Assembly (NCBI RefSeq): GCF_014529535.1
Contig: NW_023503972.1
Coordinates: 186,001 to 250,000 of the forward strand
DNA from: Bradysia coprophila
Lineage: Eukaryota > Arthropoda > Insecta > Diptera > Sciaridae
Reading direction: 5' to 3'
Length of the DNA stretch: 64,000 nt
In this document: one piece after another, positions 61,564-64,000 of the stretch
Layout of the letters: each line of letters starts with the position of its first letter
Numbering within the stretch: the stretch's first letter is position 1
Position numbers and translations under genes: made by a program
The notes under the pieces: model-generated
What the model was told of the DNA's origin: nothing
What the model saw: the letters and a program-made list of their open reading frames with translations, nothing else
The model's database searches: none

Positions 61564-62250
61564 AAAAAAGATGTTGCACCCCTAAAGTACGGTTCTCTGT
61601 GTCGTTTAAATTGATTTTTAGTCATTTTCCTTCTCATTTGTTTTTTTTTAAAGCATTTACTAAACAAAATTAACATTTTCTTTTGTATGCATTTAACGAA
61701 CTTTTAACAAATGGAACATCGGTCTACGAAACTTTGAAATATTAGTTTTAAAACAAACTTTTATTCGATCAAAATTTTCAAAATGTGAAATCATTGAATC
61801 TTTCAATGCAATAATCATGGCATTTATATACGTCGATGCGCGTCCTTCAACGCAATTTTCTCGGCGAAAAGAAAGTTGATATAATTTCCATGTAATATCT
61901 TTTCAATTATTAAATGAATTTTAATATTTTATTGGTTTTCGAGTAACATTCAATAGCAATTTTATACTTTTTTTCTTTGTTAAGTTCTAATACAATTGTC
62001 TTCGTATAAGAGCAGGTTAATATTTTAATTAATTTACAATTTTGTCGTTTAAATTATCTTTTCCTTTTCCTTTAAATTATACAGTTTTAGTATTCATACC
62101 ATAAGTGTCTGCCTCCGGAATTCGCAATCATTTTAACGCAATGTTTTTGACAGTATTAGTCACGCCTGAGATTTTTGTCGTTTTTATATAATGACAGCCA
62201 TTTTGTTTGCTTACATTGACGTAATCATCTGGAAACGTATGTCATGAGTT
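61564..62250. other. No recognisable gene
   Basis: AT-rich intergenic sequence. Confidence 0.5.
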
Positions 62251-62359
62251 AAACAATCAAAACTGTTTATTATACTCGTTTATACGGTAGAAGTTGCTAC
62301 ACGTACGCGCGTGGTAGTGGTAAAACCGTATAAAGACCTATAAACAGTTTTGATTGTTC
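62251..62359. repeat. Inverted repeat
   Basis: AACAATCAAAACTGTTTATT and its complement ending at 62358, with a centre containing ACACGTACGCGCGTGG. It is followed by GGATCAGCTGACAAACAGCT, shared with 27.95 and 49.01 kb. Confidence 0.8.
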
Positions 62360-62580
62360 GTGTGGATCAGCTGACAAACAGCTGAAGCAAATTCATGTCC
62401 GAGACGAAAGTTTTACATGAAGGGTTACGCAGATCACTTATAAGTTCGTAATGTTACTACACAGGTGCGTTTTAACATTCAGTAATGTCGTTTGAGCAAA
62501 GCTGTCGACGCCAATTGCACGCCCCAGTAACCAAATTATGTATTGCGGATCTTCCACCAAATTTAAACAATCAACATAAT

Positions 62581-62707
62581 GTAACTGGCCATTTAGAGAG
62601 CAATGTAAATGTGACAGGTGCGCAATTTACGTTTATAATTTTCAAATGAAATTCGGAGTTGTAACTGCGCATCTGTCACTTTTGCATTGCTCTCTAAACG
62701 GCCAGTA
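62581..62707. repeat. Palindromic MITE (GTGACAG family, diverged copy)
   Basis: Arms GTAACTGGCCATTTAGAGAG and the complement at 62690-62707, with GTGACAGGTGCGCA inside. Position by position the arm resembles that of 48294-48538. Confidence 0.78.
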
Positions 62708-64000
62708 AGTAGCGTGAATGCATAGCTTCTGGGGTTGATTTCGATTTACAAAATTTTCTTTTCCAGCGCAAAAACCAATGCAACGACAACTGAACGGCTT
62801 TGCGGTCTCGTTACTTGGTAAGCAAAGTATTCGAACGTTTTCGAATGTAATCTCACCCAGACTCACCACATAATTACTGCGATTGACAGCTGTCAGAAAA
62901 ATGTATAGAGTGTTATGATGAAAGAGAAGCAAATACTTTGACATGTACCCCAAGTCAAGTTATAATAACTAGTCTTCGGTTTTCTCGCTCTGATCATAAA
63001 ATACATTGCAGCTGTAATCAATTGCGGTGATGTTAACAAATCAAAAAATATGTTGGTACCAGGTCAGTTAAAATTTGTTGAACTTTTAGGCGCACTTACG
63101 GCATGAATTGACCCTTATTTTATTATAACACAAATACTTATGTTCCTGCCAATATCGAATTTCGAGACTATACAAATAATTTAGCGACTAACTTGAATGG
63201 TATATGGTTGGGCTTTCATTGTTGACTTATTAATTTTATTATTTTATATACTGACTTCTACCATAAAGCATTGATATAAAAATGTTTCCTTTTTATTATT
63301 TAAATATCTTATGAAAGTAATACTCTACAATGACGAATTTTCTTTCATTCATTTTTCTGTTTCATCTTCTTAATGCGACTCTCAATCTGTAAATTCTTTG
63401 TTCATTGTAGTTTTTTTGAGTCGAGCTTTTTCGGTTTTTTTAGTGCAACAAGCGAGCTTTATCTAAAAAATATATTTTTCACTCAATTATTTTTCTTCAT
63501 TTAATTTATCCTTTTTTTTGTTTAATTTATATTGTGTATTACAAATACGTACTAATTTTTGATGGTAACTTCTACAGATCGTTGTTTCATTTAATTATGT
63601 TTTTTTCACAATTTTTTTTTTCTATTCCAAGAATTGGTTTTGAGTTAAAATTTTGGTTGTTGTCTGTGAAATTGTTCATCAAAATTTTAATTTTGTTGAT
63701 TTCTAGTTTCTATTGTAAAACACTGCTGAGAACCGATTTCAATTCGCTACATATTTGATTGTTATGCCACTTTTTATAATTAAAAATTTAACGTTTTTGT
63801 CAGTCGTAGATTAAAAATGGAGCAACAAAATTGAGTCGTTGAGTAAATACTTCATAGAATAGAATCGAAGTTCATTTTTGAGGCCACTTTTTGATCTATT
63901 CCAGAGGTGCAAAGAAAAATTTGGGCATTTGGGTATGTCATTTTCTTGGTAGTTTCTTTGACCTAAGAAAAGTACATGAATCGGGAAATTCAACATACTC
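62708..64000. other. No recognisable gene
   Basis: AT-rich; includes one end (about 63085-63105) of the TTCACGCCGTAAGTG family. Nothing else identified up to the window edge. Confidence 0.5.

Noticed and set aside
1..64000. CRISPR arrays, bacterial operons, rRNA or complete tRNA genes, viral genes
   Set aside because: None seen; repeats here are inverted or tandem eukaryotic elements and all credible genes have spliceosomal introns or insect family identity.

Overview
This is nuclear DNA of an AT-rich insect. Genes carry many short introns (about 50-90 nt) with GT-AG ends, AATAAA poly(A) signals follow several genes, insect-type odorant receptors (7tm_6 family) are present, and the gaps are full of short palindromic DNA transposon relics and a tRNA-derived SINE. 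The receptor repertoire and style suggest a fly, possibly a nematoceran midge or gnat; that placement is inference. I see no bacterial, viral or CRISPR content.

Layout. 0-16 kb is receptor-family turnover: a duplicated block carries one broken odorant receptor (3.44-4.76 kb, minus) and one intact copy (9.20-10.54 kb, minus), followed by two further receptor relics (13.06-13.13 kb, minus; 15.82-16.24 kb, plus). A third receptor, intact and more diverged, sits alone at 53.30-55.32 kb (plus). 16.9-19.8 kb is repeat-derived.

19.8-42.4 kb is the gene-rich core. It holds a 15-exon full-length ABCA transporter (19.84-26.83 kb), the ciliary microtubule inner protein CFAP45 (28.44-30.29 kb) with an RFX X-box about 100 bp upstream and one apparent frameshift, an SLC46-type major facilitator transporter with two interchangeable sets of 3' exons (35.1-38.1 kb), the nucleotide-pool sanitiser NUDT1/MTH1 (38.75-39.32 kb, minus), and the PP2A regulatory subunit PPP2R3C (40.47-42.39 kb). 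They are not an operon and share no evident pathway. Exon models were built by hand: the ABCA, PPP2R3C and receptor models close in frame from ATG to stop, and CFAP45 closes only if one base is removed.

42.4-64 kb is gene-poor and built largely from inverted-repeat elements, including a nested cluster at 50.8-52.3 kb (a mariner-like terminal-repeat element, a palindromic element, and a SINE inside the latter), a 130-bp minisatellite and an extremely AT-rich block at 59.4-60.4 kb.

The most notable items are the duplicated 3' exon cassettes of the SLC46 gene, a 385-bp hAT-type MITE (exact 8-bp target duplication) filled with TATCGATA motifs, the frameshift and X-box of CFAP45, and the receptor duplication with one dead copy.
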